Shown one piece after another: positions 1 through 12,010 of a DNA stretch of 64,000 nt; the stretch's first letter is position 1; the number at the start of each line of letters is the position of its first letter. Source of the DNA: Rhyacophila brunnea. Its lineage: Eukaryota; Arthropoda; Insecta; Trichoptera; Rhyacophilidae. The notes beneath the pieces were generated by a model. It worked only from the letters and a program-made list of their open reading frames with translations. It searched no databases and was not told the DNA's origin. The position numbers and the translations under genes are program-made. Location of the stretch: assembly GCA_022495005.1 (NCBI GenBank), contig JAGYXB010000437.1:434001-498000 (forward strand), in the 5' to 3' direction.

Positions 1-2897
1 ACACCGATGATTTCATGAAGTCGTCTCTGCATACATGCATAGTAGTGAATTCATTATATTATTATCTTGACAAAAGAATAACGATTGTGATCATTTGATT
101 ACAATGACAAATGTTGAATGGGCATATCATCATCAATTTTATTTTTCTGACTTGACACGCTATTCATATATTATTCAACACTGATGCAATGAAAACCGTG
201 CAATGGAATTTTCTGGAGAGAGTTTCTTGCCTCTCTGGTGAATTACTTAGAAACAACCATGCGCTCCAGTATGGGAAATGTGCTAGACACGCATTGTAAT
301 AGTAATAACGCGATGCCGCGTAACACAGTGTAGTGCTTTTATGCAACTTTAAAACAAATTACTTACTTTAATTCCATTTCAGGTAACATGGTCATATTTC
401 TGCAAATGATAGTGGTAATCAATCTGTGCGCTGCGAATGATACCTAGGGTGCCGAAAACTGTAAGCGCAAGCGCAAAAAATAATAATTTCAGACAATCCT
501 AATAATACAACGCACTGATATACTATTGCAATGATGGAGCTGTTTGTTACTTCCAAACGCTTCTTCTCAAGACATAAAATTGTGTTTGAAGAGAAATTTT
601 CCCATCTTAGCGACTAGATTAAAAAATACTTCAAGAATATACCTATTATGTATAAAATTAAATAAAATAAATACAAGACTGCGATATGCTGTCATTTCGT
701 CTCTTATCTAAGTCAAGATGTGTTGTTCAGAGCCTGCTTCGTCTTCCCTAATGCCAGGACAAGTTTGATCTCCTCGACAATCTCAAGGATTTCCAATATA
801 ATCCAATTAACAATGTCGTAAGACGAAAGCGGTCTAATATTATTATACTGACATGGAAAAGTGCCTACTGTACTCAAATATAGATATATAAAAAAATATA
901 ACAATAATAATAATATTATTATAAACAATAGGTAGTTCTGATGTTATTCCTTTATACATTACATTATTATATATCTACTAAATTTCATAATTTTAATATG
1001 AACCGGATTGTAAATCTGTATGATACCTATCCTTGACAATAGATAGTAATGTTTTCAGACGCTGCTGAGCCTTGTTCGCAATAACCTTCCTGCGCACCTT
1101 GGTTTCGTAAGTGCACGTCCATGTGCATAATGCATGCGTGCAGCTGACCTATATAATAAAATATTATAATTGTTTAAAATGCTAGTGGCCTGTGAAGTAT
1201 GAACAGAGAAGAACACTTGCTCATTTGATTCGCATCGAAATTATTCGAATCGGCGCCAACCTAGTTTCTTTAATATTTATTATTTATGTAGAATAGTTGA
1301 TGTTATTTTAGATTTAGAAGATTCTTTAAAAGCAGAGACAATAATAAAGTAAGGTAGACCTTTACATACTTTATATTGTGCGTCATTACTAAAATTTTCA
1401 GTGATTAAAAATACATCTAAATAATATCTGAAGTATATGACATGTCAAACCAAAGTTATAAAGATGATATTCTGATATTTGGCTTTGTTTATTTTTAAAC
1501 ATTATTTCATTCGCTTCGTTAGGTCATGAGAGTTCCAGTTTCGTAAAAAAATCTATTCTGTCAATATTATAAAAAGATATGGCGCAAAACTTCATATTAT
1601 ACGTACACATTATATCGTATTACATACATACTTAAATAAAACATAAAAATTGTATCTATCTTTCTAACACATTGCATTTATGTATTAATCAAAAAACCTA
1701 TTTACCTAAGTCAAATAATATTTTGGTTATCTACTCTTAACTCTGCTAACATAGTAATATACCTATTACCTTACGGATCTTACGATAATACTTTTTTTTT
1801 AATTCAATGACTTACCAATGACGTTTGACTATGGAATATTTCTGTCCACGGTGATCCGGATTCTAGTAAAGTATAGAAACTGATTAGACTTACCTGAAAC
1901 AAATACAAAAATGTACAATTATTATTAAAATAATATAGTAAACATAAACATACAAATAAACATTAATAATTGATCATAGTCTGAACACGGCTAACCATAG
2001 ATATTATAATTATATTATGTACCTACATAAACAGCCAGATGTTCACATGTTTTACGTTTTTGTTCTAATTTTAAAATACTATTCAAGTCTCGTTTTGCCT
2101 CAATACAAATGTCAGGTAAAAGTGATTTATTGAACAAGTTGTCTGAGGAAAACGTAGTGAAAAGAGTGTGACAGGCGTTTAAAATGAGACACTTTTGTAT
2201 ATACGATTATTACTTTGTAACAAACAAAATAATATGATGATGCGTTTGTTTTGTATTCTTGTGAACGAATTAACAATTTAACACACTCATTAATTGTAAG
2301 CAGTTTATTCAATTCAATGAGGATATCAATGTTGATCTCATTTTTTATTCGTGAATAGATTTACGTAACCTGCCATTATAATAGTTTATCGTTACGTAGT
2401 CTGTAACATTGCCTACGACAAATTGGTTGGATCTACAAGTCCTTGATTATTTTTGAAAAGGAATAAAATTGTAGTTATTTCATGCGGTAGAAAAGTGATT
2501 TGTAATAAGTAATAACACTAATAACACTAATAACTAATATCTTATTAGATATATTATTACTCTCAACCTGCTACCAACAAGAGTCGAAGATCAGTGATGA
2601 TCGAAGCAGAAACAAAATAATTTATACATTATCATGCTGATTTGATTGATTCCATAATTCCACTCCCAAACGTGATGGTTATACAATGCATGTAAAGGAG
2701 AGGAGTATTAGTATCAATCAAGAACACTTTTTAATCTTGCGGCACAAAGGTAAATACATATGCATTGAATTTGAAAAGCACTGTTAAAATGGGGGAAGTG
2801 AACTACCTATCATAAACCCAAATATCAATAGCGGGGATTGAATTGCATGTATAAGGGTACCGTCATAAAAAATCAGTTCTATTTTTACCTAATATAC
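1..2897. other. Gene-free AT-rich stretch at the window start
   Basis: Three short - strand frames (164-346, 713-928, 2127-2312) have no motif and sit in low-complexity AT-rich DNA. No repeat shared with the rest of the window was recognised. If the synapsin model is right, this is still synapsin intron. Confidence 0.4.
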
Positions 2898-4273
2898 TAA
2901 CACACCCTTAATAGCACGACACAAATCTGGCTAGCTCACTTGTTAGTGCACGTACCATAGGGTGGTTATTAAATGTTTATAGTTTTTTTTTGGAAATGTA
3001 TACAATGTGAATTAAAGTCTTAAAGAAAATATTAAAATCTGTTTATTTATTTATTTTGTTATAACACGGTTTTTATCATTTAAAACATTTCAGGGTTTAT
3101 ACATCTAATTTTTAACTTTATATAAAAAGGATTATTTATTTAGGAACTTATTTTTTAATATTCAATTGATAATTTTTACTTATTTAGTTATTAACTGGCA
3201 CGCCATAAAGGAGCGTGGGTTTATACTATATTCCTAGAGGAGCCGAATCGAACTCAACTATCCTATCAGAAGAGCGAAATCGAACTACATTACTACCTTA
3301 TTAGAAGGACAGAATCGAACTGATCACACTACTTCTATTTCGGGAGAAGACCTATTTTTTAAAGCCTGTCCCCCTTCAGAGGCACCACCTAATTAGCAGT
3401 GCGATCGCGCGTATTATTCCTTAACATTTAATTTGTTATAAACTCTTATTCTAATCTATAAACAACTGGGTAAAATTATTTAAAACATAATTACGGAAGA
3501 AAGCTACGCAGGAAGTTAAGTATTTAAGAAGTTATTTCAATTTCCAAATTATAAAAACATATCTCCCGCCGAAATTGTCTCTTTGTTTAGAATCGGTGTG
3601 AGCGGTGCACACACACTATCAAAATAGTCCCGATTCACGCATATCGAGTGATTGACAGAATATGCAGTGCAGTGCGTGTATTATTTTAAATTTACAGATT
3701 TTATTTTAAACACGTTATTTATTTTAAATTATAAAATGCAGCTACTGAATTTAATTATACAAAACAAAACTACTGAGTTTAATAGTAACCCTCTTCGGTA
3801 ATTTTGCTATACATATTATTATATTTTAATGAATGCTTATATTTATTTATCGTAGTTCTCATTTACTCCAGCATTCATCTCCTTTATAGTATAACAATTT
3901 TACATCTTCCTCACATACCAGTATACATATTTATTATTAAGATATTTCTTTATTTAAAACTTACGTGCTAGGTACATACCATATTATTTGAAATCATAAT
4001 TAAACAATTTAAATATTTACTTAATCTATTGACTCCATTCGTCACCTCGCATACTTGTTTCAATTTACCAAATTCTTCCCAGCTAGTGTACACCAGTGCA
4101 TGCACAGGGCGAGGACTTAAACTGAAATAGAAAGATAGATTGACGATTTTCCAAGGGATTTTAATTACGAGTTTTATAAAGCCGCCGGGGTAAAGATTAG
4201 GTGACAATGTTTGGGCCATCAAATATATATTATATTATCATAGATATTTAAACGGTATTTTATGTTGGTGTTA
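2898..4273. mobile_element. Non-autonomous DNA element, copy 1 (4-bp TSD ATAC)
   Basis: A 1376-base unit begins TAACACACC and ends GGTGTTA, giving a short terminal inverted repeat. It is flanked by ATAC on both sides (2894-2897 and 4274-4277), a clean 4-bp target duplication. The second copy at 12011-13373 is nearly identical over its whole length. Inside (about 3236-3340) are three degenerate ~35-base repeats sharing GAATCGAACT. Near the right end an 84-codon - strand ORF (4222-3968) is preserved in both copies but has no recognised family. No transposase is visible, so it would depend on enzyme from elsewhere. Superfamily not assigned: 4-bp duplications occur in several (for example Sola, Chapaev, Ginger). 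Confidence 0.85.
3968..4222 (-). other. 84-codon ORF inside the copy-1 repeat, unrecognised
   Basis: An open frame starting MMAQTLSPNLYPGG and running to a stop at the right end of the repeat. The homologous frame at 13322-13068 has the same length with a handful of amino-acid changes. Its start codon, length and frame are conserved between two independently inserted copies, but the copies are recent, so this is weak evidence of function. No domain, signal peptide or membrane segment is evident. It may be a captured or decayed coding exon of the parent element. Confidence 0.25.
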
Positions 4274-4364
4274 ATACCTATTTTATTATTTTCATAATGA
4301 CCATCTTTAAAAATCTAATATTTATATTGTATTATCCAATATTTTGCACTTTTTAGTCAATAGC

Positions 4365-4640
4365 TACAATGTGTCGCTCCAGAAGTTGGCGAAGGCAACG
4401 CCATTTTCCTCGGTTTATAGGATCTCATCGAAATTGTAGCTTACTGGGCAAGCCAAGCCTTGTATGAAAAAATGTGCTTCATGCCTTGCATTTCACCGCA
4501 GGTTTGGTCATCGGAGAACCCCCACTTGCCCCATGTGGTCTCGAGTGCGCCCTACCATGTTTCTCAGTCTGTTTAGGGCTTTCCATGTACGGTACCAGAG
4601 ACTGGCTCCGGGTGGAAGATGCTCTGCTGGCTTTACCCAA
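4365..4640 (-). pseudogene. Degenerate C-terminal fragment of another LINE ORF2
   Basis: Read on the - strand, the sequence gives a Trp-Lys-x-Leu-Asn-Arg-Leu-Arg stretch, a GRTRDHM motif, a Cys/His region resembling the C-terminal C-x-C-G...H...C finger of LINE polyproteins, and a final FANFW-like end. Several stops and at least one frame change break it. It abuts the 3' tail of the neighbouring LINE, so that LINE probably inserted beside or into this older fragment. Family identification is by pattern only. Confidence 0.5.
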
Positions 4641-4871
4641 TGTTTCAATTTCAATTTCAATTTTAATTTATTTTACATATTGTGGACATTACAAATTATA
4701 AGTTTAAGACGTTCACAACATGACATTTAGCAACAAATAAATATTATTAAAAAAGTATTATGTAATATTGTAATTATGCAATATTAAGTTATTCTATAGT
4801 ATAAATGTGTAAATACAAAACATATGAAGTATATAGGTACAAGGAAGTACACCGGATGAGTTAAGCAGACC
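4641..4871 (-). mobile_element. 3' UTR and tail of the LINE at 4872-7082
   Basis: This non-coding segment follows the reverse transcriptase stop and ends in a short repeat that reads, on the element's strand, as repeated ATTGAA/TTGAAA units (about 4643-4665). Simple-repeat 3' tails replace poly(A) in many jockey/CR1-like LINEs. The same UTR is found again at 23029-23381, confirming that it belongs to the element. Confidence 0.7.
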
Positions 4872-7082
4872 CTATTTTAAGAATTTATAAAATAACGTCC
4901 ACCTATACTCATTCTCACGTAGATGGAATATATCAACATCCGATGCAATTTGGTTGAACAGAGTTATTGCCCTCCCAATTGGCATCACCAATGGCAGGTT
5001 AGTTCTGCTCCTCAGGAGAACAAACAACTGATGCTCCCGATTTCTAAGATAGTTATCAGGGACACACAAGTCAATACCACCAAGAATGGCAGAGTTCTCA
5101 TTCACACCACGTTTAAGTCGAAAAAAATGCGTGGCCAAATATTGATATCTTCTAGCACTTAAACTACAGTATGTAAGCATACCTAAGAGAAAGTCAGTTG
5201 GATAAAGCCACGGATAGTATCCATGTAACCTCAAATAAAGGAGTCTCAAAAATTTCTTTTGAACTCGCTCCACCATAAGGTCATATTTCAACTGATGCGG
5301 GGCCCAAACAATCGACCCACTCTCAAGCCGGCTTCTCACTAAGGAATTATAAAGAATTTTTAATACAGTAACATCCGAAAAGACCCGGGAAGTACGCAAG
5401 ACGAAGCCCAACATTTGTAGCGCCTTTTTACAAATGATGGCTATATGACCACTAAATGACAGCTTACTGTCAAACGTAATGCCAAGATCCCTTACAGATG
5501 GTATTCGCGAAAGAACTCTGCCATTCATCGAATATTGGAAAAATAATACTGGCGAGGCTCTGATAAATGATAAAATATTGCATTTTTCAATATTGAAGTC
5601 CAGTTTGTTACGCCTGCCCCAATCTAATATATTGTCTATATCAAGTTGGAGTTGACGACAATCGTCCAAGGTGACAACTTCCATGAAGAGTTTCAGGTCA
5701 TCAGCGAACAACAAAAACATAGCATTTTTAATGACCATTGTTATGTCATTTATAAAAATCGTAAACAGCAATGGCCCCAAGTTTGAGCCCTGAGGGACAC
5801 CAGAAAATGTATTGAACATCTGTGACTGATAGACGCCATACGATACGTATTGTTGACGATTCCTAAAATAGCTCCCGAATAACTTCAGAAAACGATCAGA
5901 CAATCCAATTAGTTGGAGTTTTTCCAACAGGATGTCGTGATCGACTCTGTCAAACACTTTTGAGAAGTCATTGTAGGAACAGTCAACCTGATGGCCTCTA
6001 TCTAGTGCTGACGACACATAATCTACAAATACCATCAGGTTAGTTTCCGTTGATCAGCCAACTCTAAATCCATGCTGCATAAATGACTCAATTTTTGGAT
6101 AAATCATGTTATGCATGATCATCTCAAGAACTTTTGCGGGTGCCGAGAGAACAGCCACCGGCCTGTAGTTCTCCACTGATGACTCAGCACCACTCTTATG
6201 GATTGGAGTAACCTTTGACATCTTCCACAATTCAGGAAAGATACCCGTCTCCATCACAAGATTAAATATATATGAAAGCGGGCCTTTGATAAAGTCAATA
6301 CACCCCTTTAAAAAAAATGTTGGGAGATTATCCGGCCCTAAAGATCGTGTGTTCTTTAGCTTTTTAATGAACCTAAACACAATAGCAACATCAATCGGAA
6401 GGATATCAATAGATTGGGCACCGCGTGATGGTTTTCTTGACGTTGAGGCAACATCCAGATTCGGACTACTACTTGCGTAGACAGACCTAAAGTGACCGGC
6501 AAATGCTTCTGCCACTCCAGATCCGGTCACCTCTTCGCCTTTCCAACTCATTGAATTGGCAAACCCACCATCCCTTCTTAAAGATTTAACATAGTCCCAA
6601 AACGATTTAGAATTTTCGCGGATGCAATTTTCTACCGTTTCTATATGCGCTCGATAGGCCAGTCGAACAGCTTGCCGCACTCTTGAGCGATAAAGACTAA
6701 ACATTTCATAGTCTTGCTGAATATGCTTAGTCTTCCAAGTTCTATGGTAATAATGTTTGACCCTAATGTCCACGACAATTTCCCGAGAAAACCACCTCGG
6801 GTATCGCCTTCCACCACGACATGGCGACTTCCTTGTAAAACACTGGTCAAAAATATTATAAATAATGTTGTAAAAGTGCTGTACCGCGTCATTTACGTCA
6901 CAAATTTCATACAACTCACTCCAATCTACCTCACCCATTAATGAGTAAAGTAAATCGAAGTTTCCCCCTTCAAACTTCCACCCCCTCTGCAGATTTATTC
7001 TGTGTGAGGGAATGTTAGTCCTCCATGCGGATAGTCTATCTTTTTCGGGTGGGACGGTCAGAGGTATGGTTGTCGTCATCAA
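4872..7082 (-). pseudogene. Jockey/CR1-type LINE reverse transcriptase, 5'-truncated, one in-frame stop
   Basis: Two open frames (7082-6054 and 6035-4872) lie in the same reading frame, separated by a single TGA at 6056-6054 with the usual residues continuing on both sides. The stop falls inside a conserved GFR-x-G-[R]-STETNL block where an Arg codon is expected, consistent with a CGA-to-TGA transition. Polymerase motifs are intact: YNDFSKVFD with its catalytic Asp, GVPQGSNLGPLLF, and the FADD box (LLFADDLKLF). An endonuclease domain is absent; sequence similarity begins in the endonuclease-RT linker, so the copy is truncated at about 7083, as expected of incomplete reverse transcription. The C-terminal region ends in YKFLK. 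Total ~737 codons. It encoded the RNA-templated DNA synthesis step of retrotransposition. Clade within jockey/CR1/R1 is uncertain. Confidence 0.9.
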
Positions 7083-7750
7083 TAAACTAAATATACCAAA
7101 TAAACTAAATTCCCGTAAATATTTTCCCCGATTATGGTAATAGTCTCATTTTTCATTAATTAGCCGCCCTTATGCAGTGCATTACTTACCTACCCCACAT
7201 GTAATTTCTGATAAAGTAACGTATTGTAATTTGTATGAGGTATATATATATTATGAGTAGGATCACAATAATTATGAAACTCTAAACTGGGACAGGAACG
7301 GAATAATATATCAAAAAGAAACAAATTTAATCACCGAAAATTGTTTTATTATTAAAAGTATTTATAAAAGAAGAATACAGGTCTGCTGCAGCAGAAATTG
7401 AAATTATTTTATTTATTGTACCGGTCGTACTTCTCGCTGGAATGGACTTATTTCGCACCCTTCCCCGCCGTCTCATCACATATACGCTACTACGGTTAAT
7501 CATGAGAATTTATTAATGACAATCATTTATACGCGGAATAGCCGGGATAAAATGATAAACCGGCCGGGATGCCAGGACTAATGTATGAAACCGGGACAAT
7601 CCTGGTCAAACCGGGACGTGTGTCATTATGAGTGAAGTATAGTGTATCTAATTAGTACTACTTATAGATTTTTAAAACGTTATAGCGACAATTTTTTTCT
7701 AATTCCCACCAAAATTAACATTTGTGTTTAGTATTGTTTGGCAAATCATT
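7083..7750. other. Gene-free stretch with a GC-richer repeat-like patch
   Basis: No coding potential was seen. At about 7530-7625 there is a GC-richer patch with several CCGGGA/CCGGCCGGGA words, and a related AACTGGGACAGG near 7285. This looks like the eroded ends of an old transposon, but no terminal repeat or target duplication could be paired. Confidence 0.35.
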
Positions 7751-8690
7751 ATGGAACGATACACAATAGAGATACATAATAGTACAGCATATTGTATACA
7801 AATTGTTAAAATGTATTACAACAATAATTGTTCATATATTCGAGCTACGTTTCATTAGGTAAAATTTATGGTCAAAATAATCGATTAATCAGAGGTACTT
7901 ACTGTTCGTAATTTATCCAACCCGCCAAAAACTTAAACGACTGTTGGAAATATCGATGTTGTGAATCAAAGTGTACATCCAGAACAATCAATTATTATAC
8001 GTCGTTCTCAAGAACTTGTACTAAAGATTTACATTCGAAGGTGTATAAAAAACGATTAACACAACGAATGACTATTTAGTGCGTCGAAATTTTGATGATT
8101 GGGCTTAAGAGCAACTTAAAACAGATCCATTATTTCATGAAAAAATCATATTTAGCGATGAAGCTCATATTTGGTTAAATGCATTCGTAAATAAGCACAA
8201 TTGTAGCATTTGGAGTAAATGAAAAACCATATGCTACTCTTGAAACACCTTTACATAGGTACATCCACAAAAATTAAAAGTTTGGTGTGGTTTATGGTCT
8301 GGAGGTATAATTGGCCGTATTTTTTTGAAAACGGAAATAACAATGTAGTTGATGTCAATGGAGAACGCTACAGAAACATGATTACTGATTTTTTCTGGCA
8401 TGAATTGGGTGATTTTGTTCTGGACGATATGTGGTTCCAACAAGATGGTGCAACATGCCACACAGCTCGTGATACAAATAAACTTATTGAGAAAAAAGTT
8501 CAGTATAAATATCTCTTATTTCATAACCCTATAGGTATATTTTATTATGAAGTGTTGAAATATTCATCAATACAGGAAAGTCGTATTAAAAATATTGCAA
8601 AGTGCTTCAGCAATATTATCATTGGTTCGTACATCTTTTGGTAATGTTGGTATGATCTCACAGTTAAGATGACGATCGGATGAAAATATT
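7751..8690 (+). pseudogene. Decayed Tc1/mariner-group transposase (DD41D 'rosa'-like)
   Basis: The reading starts MERYTIE at 7751 and shows helix-turn-helix-like text with stops. It then gives DPLFHEKIIFSDEAHIWLN (first catalytic Asp, about 8128-8190) and, in the open frame from 8219, a GPYFFEN-like segment, NGERYRNMITDFFW, and WFQQDGATCHTA with the second catalytic Asp (about 8432-8466). After that the match to the family is lost, so the third acidic residue and the C-terminus are missing or scrambled. At least two frame changes and several stops show it is dead. The motifs match the mariner-group transposases common in insects with a WFQQDGATCHTA box; the DD41D assignment comes from known family spacing, not from this copy. 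Confidence 0.8.
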
Positions 8691-9913
8691 ATTCAGAAAT
8701 TTGTAATGAATCAAGCTCAAGGAATTAGCACTTGGCCATATTTTTGCATTTGCATAAATCCGACGTTTTGGGACGTACATCATTACTAATCTTCCGTTTC
8801 CTTGCGAATCAGACAACTTTCACAAAAAAGGTGATTTAAGATTCAATATTGTGTGATGTATAAAAAGGTACACAATAATAAAATACAAGACTACAACGGA
8901 ATACAATCCTAAATACAATATCAATGTAATTGAAGTGATTTTATCGATCATCGACCATAGTATAACATTATCGATTGTCTTACGATTGCTCGATAATTTT
9001 ACGAAATTATCAACATAATTATATAATTTTATATGTATTTTATAAAAATAAGTGCATATAATGGCATATCTAGCTCAGGCGGTCAAATTATTTTTTCCAC
9101 GAGACGGAGCGATATTTTTGGGGATTTTATGAATTGGAACGGCGCTCCGTTCCATTTCGAGCCCTGTCGATTGTTTGTTTCACGAGACTATTTTACTTTT
9201 CAATAAAGTTATTGTGTGTACAACAAATCTGAGTATAGAAAAACAATGGTGTATCTTGTGTGTAGGTTCATTGTGTTTAAAATAGTACCGACTTCAGTGT
9301 CGAAGTAGTTACACGCGTTATCAATTCTTTGAAACTCTTTCCCTGCACACGCGTTATGTAAACAAAATATTATATCAGTAAGTATTTATCTTTGCTGTGA
9401 CTCAATAAATCAGTTTGCATAATTAACAATGTTCATCCTGACCATACATACCTTCCGCCTAAAACATTCTACCCCCTCTTCCCCGCGATTCCACTCCCTA
9501 TTCGACTAGAGCCAAAAGGGTGGTTTGTTAAACATCTATCTATTCGTTACGTTATCAATTCTATATAATAAAATATATAGTATTTACCAATTTATTTTGT
9601 AATTCATACCCTGCGTCTGTGATCGTACATTATTGTAAAACAACATGTTGATGTAAGGCAGGTCCTACTTATTACAAGACAATAATTGGTATTCAATCTC
9701 ATTAAGTCATTACATTATGTTACAAGTCAAGGACACCAGTAAGACGTATTGTTTTACATTTACATCGTGCCAATGACCGCTCAGTAGGTATGTAATTTGA
9801 TCACGACGGAATTCAGATACCTATTATACGTATTTATTTATTTCTATATTTTAGAATTGGCATTTTTTTCTTCAATCCTCTATCGGAGGTGAGCAATGGT
9901 CAGAGCTTTGCAA
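8691..9913. other. Gene-free stretch; contains one degenerate MITE end
   Basis: AT-rich with no gene. Between about 8987 and 9166 the sequence matches the small hAT-type element at 19508-19743: a shared GGCATATCTAGCTCAG word, an ACGAGACGGAGCGAT block and the terminal CCATTTCGAGCCCTG. The rest shows nothing recognisable. Confidence 0.5.
8987..9166 (+). mobile_element. Partial copy of the hAT-type MITE family at 19508
   Basis: It shares the right half of the 19508-19743 element in the same order, ending CCATTTCGAGCCCTG. The left terminus expected to read CAG-GCTCGAAATGGA is not recognisable, so the copy is truncated or decayed. No target duplication can be assigned. Confidence 0.6.
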
Positions 9914-10190
9914 CGGGTCTATTCTTTACGCAAGAAGGCGACTATCGACCGCTAAAGTGATACAGTGATAGTATTTATTACATATTTGTATTGAGGTATT
10001 ATAATTGTTACAATAAGTAAGCCGTCTAAACAGTCAAAGCTGTCTGATGCTGTTAAAATATGGCACTTATTGGAACAATTACAGCCAACTTATTGTAATT
10101 GTTACAATACGTGCTAATACTTTGATATAAACCTACCCTAGGTTAGCTATCGTAGCGGCCGAAAGCAGCCTTGTGGAAAGAATAGACCCG
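9914..10190. mobile_element. Small inverted-repeat element (MITE)
   Basis: The left end CGGGTCTATTCTTTACGCAA and the reverse complement of the right end CGGGTCTATTCTTTCCACAA match over ~20 bases and continue imperfectly inward through a GGC...CGGCCGCTA-like region. The interior has an ACAATTACAGCCAACTTATTG-like inverted segment. No open frame and no clear target duplication, so the superfamily is unknown. Confidence 0.55.
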
Positions 10191-10314
10191 CAGGAAATTA
10201 TGGGTAAAATATTATGAAACTAGAACTTCTAAATACGTTGGTTCTGCATTTCCTTCTATAACGTAGTTTTATTACCATGTCGTTGGTACAACCCATCTAT
10301 TATCCAGTGTTTCC

Positions 10315-10939
10315 CAACCTATTTAGACCTGCGAACCGGTAAAAATAGGCGAAATGTTTCGGGGACCGTTAAAACAGAAAATTTATATACTTACTTAGTA
10401 TTTTGTTTATTAGTTTTTTTTCATAGCATACCTACGTCATATTGTAACAGTCTACAAATACAAAAACATGACATGGAAATGTTATTGTTCATCGAAATAA
10501 TCTGAAACCCATCGGTAAATATATTGCTTGCAACAGTACTTCTGGAAATTTGAAAAAAATTGTGTTAAAATAGTGCGAAATCTTGTGCTGTATTTTTGCT
10601 AGATTAGTTAACAGTTGTTTCGGAGAGACGAACACACGAACGACAGTCTCTTTGAAAGCCGAACAGCCTTCTTACGTGAATAGGAACTTACCTACTTGAA
10701 AATATGGACGATAATTTAAAGAATTTGTAACTGTTATTGTATGTCTGGACATCAACGTGGCATCAAAAGACAACCCGAAGAGTTTTCCTTATTTTTATCA
10801 ATTTCCCATCAACTATTGACGTCTTCCGAACGGATATTTTTTTTTAAATTTAGAATTTTGGGCGTTTGCGGCGACCGGCCGAAAGTTTCTACGGACCTAC
10901 ACCAGTCTACTACCACGGACTGGCGGTTGGGAGACTCTG
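10315..10939. mobile_element. hAT-like fossil element
   Basis: The left end reads CAGTGTTTCCCAACC and the right end, reverse-complemented, reads CAGAGTCTCCCAACCGCC, both typical of hAT termini (CAGNGNTTCCCAACC). The expected 8-bp target duplication is not recognisable (CTATTATC versus CACTAAAC), so one flank has changed or one terminus is wrong. No transposase frame was identified in the interior. Confidence 0.55.
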
Positions 10940-12010
10940 CACTAAACTATAATACTTATTCTTAGTACTACTCAGAAAATAGAAATTAATACAATGATCA
11001 ATGATCGCTTTTCGCTGTTGTTTCGTTGGGTACCCCATATATGTGTTAGTTACATAAATTCTTGGGAAATTATTAATGTAGCATATATTATTCGTGTTGT
11101 TTATGGATTGATTTGTCAACAAAAAATCGACTTTAATAATAATTGACATTAAAGTTTTCCGGTTGATGTTAGATAACATTGCGATATTAATTTTATGACA
11201 TTATCTTATCATAATTATAAACTATTACAATAATATTTCTTATAAATTTTTCACTGCCAACAAAAACAAAACCACAAAATTTTGGCAAAATTATCTTATC
11301 ATTTCCAGGTTGGAGAAATGAATTAAAAACCATAATGATATTAAGTAGGTAAAATTGTATAATTCTATACGATGAAATTGAAAATTTTAACAGGAAACAC
11401 GGTTTGTTTACTTTAATAATTACTGTTTCATGTGGCGCCGATAAAATTAGCGAGAATTGTAAAAAAAAAGTATGCAAAATTGATCGTTTTCCTTTGCACT
11501 GACTCTACGATTAATGCTAGATCTCTACACTGTAAAGCACCTCGGTCAATAAATCAGTAAATATTTGACAAGTCAATCAGTGAGTTTTTTGAGCGATGAA
11601 AAACGATTCTAATGTTTACACAGGCAATTTAATGAAGTGGCCACAATAAATAACCGGCTACCAGTTATAGTGATTAAATTATTTCGGGCGTTACAACTGT
11701 CGACAGATCAGCTCTGGAAACTAATGTGATTCTATTCATTAGCTTCTGTTTCTATTAAAGAGACTTGGTATATAACTTCGTTAACTTCTGTTCATTTTAA
11801 ATAGCTGCAATTAAAAAACTTCTAAGAATTGTCAAATGATCGATATTTCTGTGTGTTGTTTAGGTAACTTTAGTTTTTGATTTATTTTTCAATCCTTGTT
11901 TCTAACTACATACTATTGTGTAGTAGGTGCCTAATAATTATTTTGTGATATAGTGGACTCGAATTAAAAAAAATACCAACGTACAAATAAATAATTTAAA
12001 ATTAAGCTAT
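10940..12010. other. Gene-free AT-rich stretch
   Basis: Short open frames on the - strand (10910-11179, 11193-11477) have no recognisable motif and low-complexity composition, so they are not called. Nothing else is visible. Confidence 0.4.

Noticed and set aside
8219..8644. Functional transposase gene from the 141-codon open frame
   Set aside because: The frame starts mid-protein, lacks the third catalytic residue, and upstream coding sequence is broken by stops.
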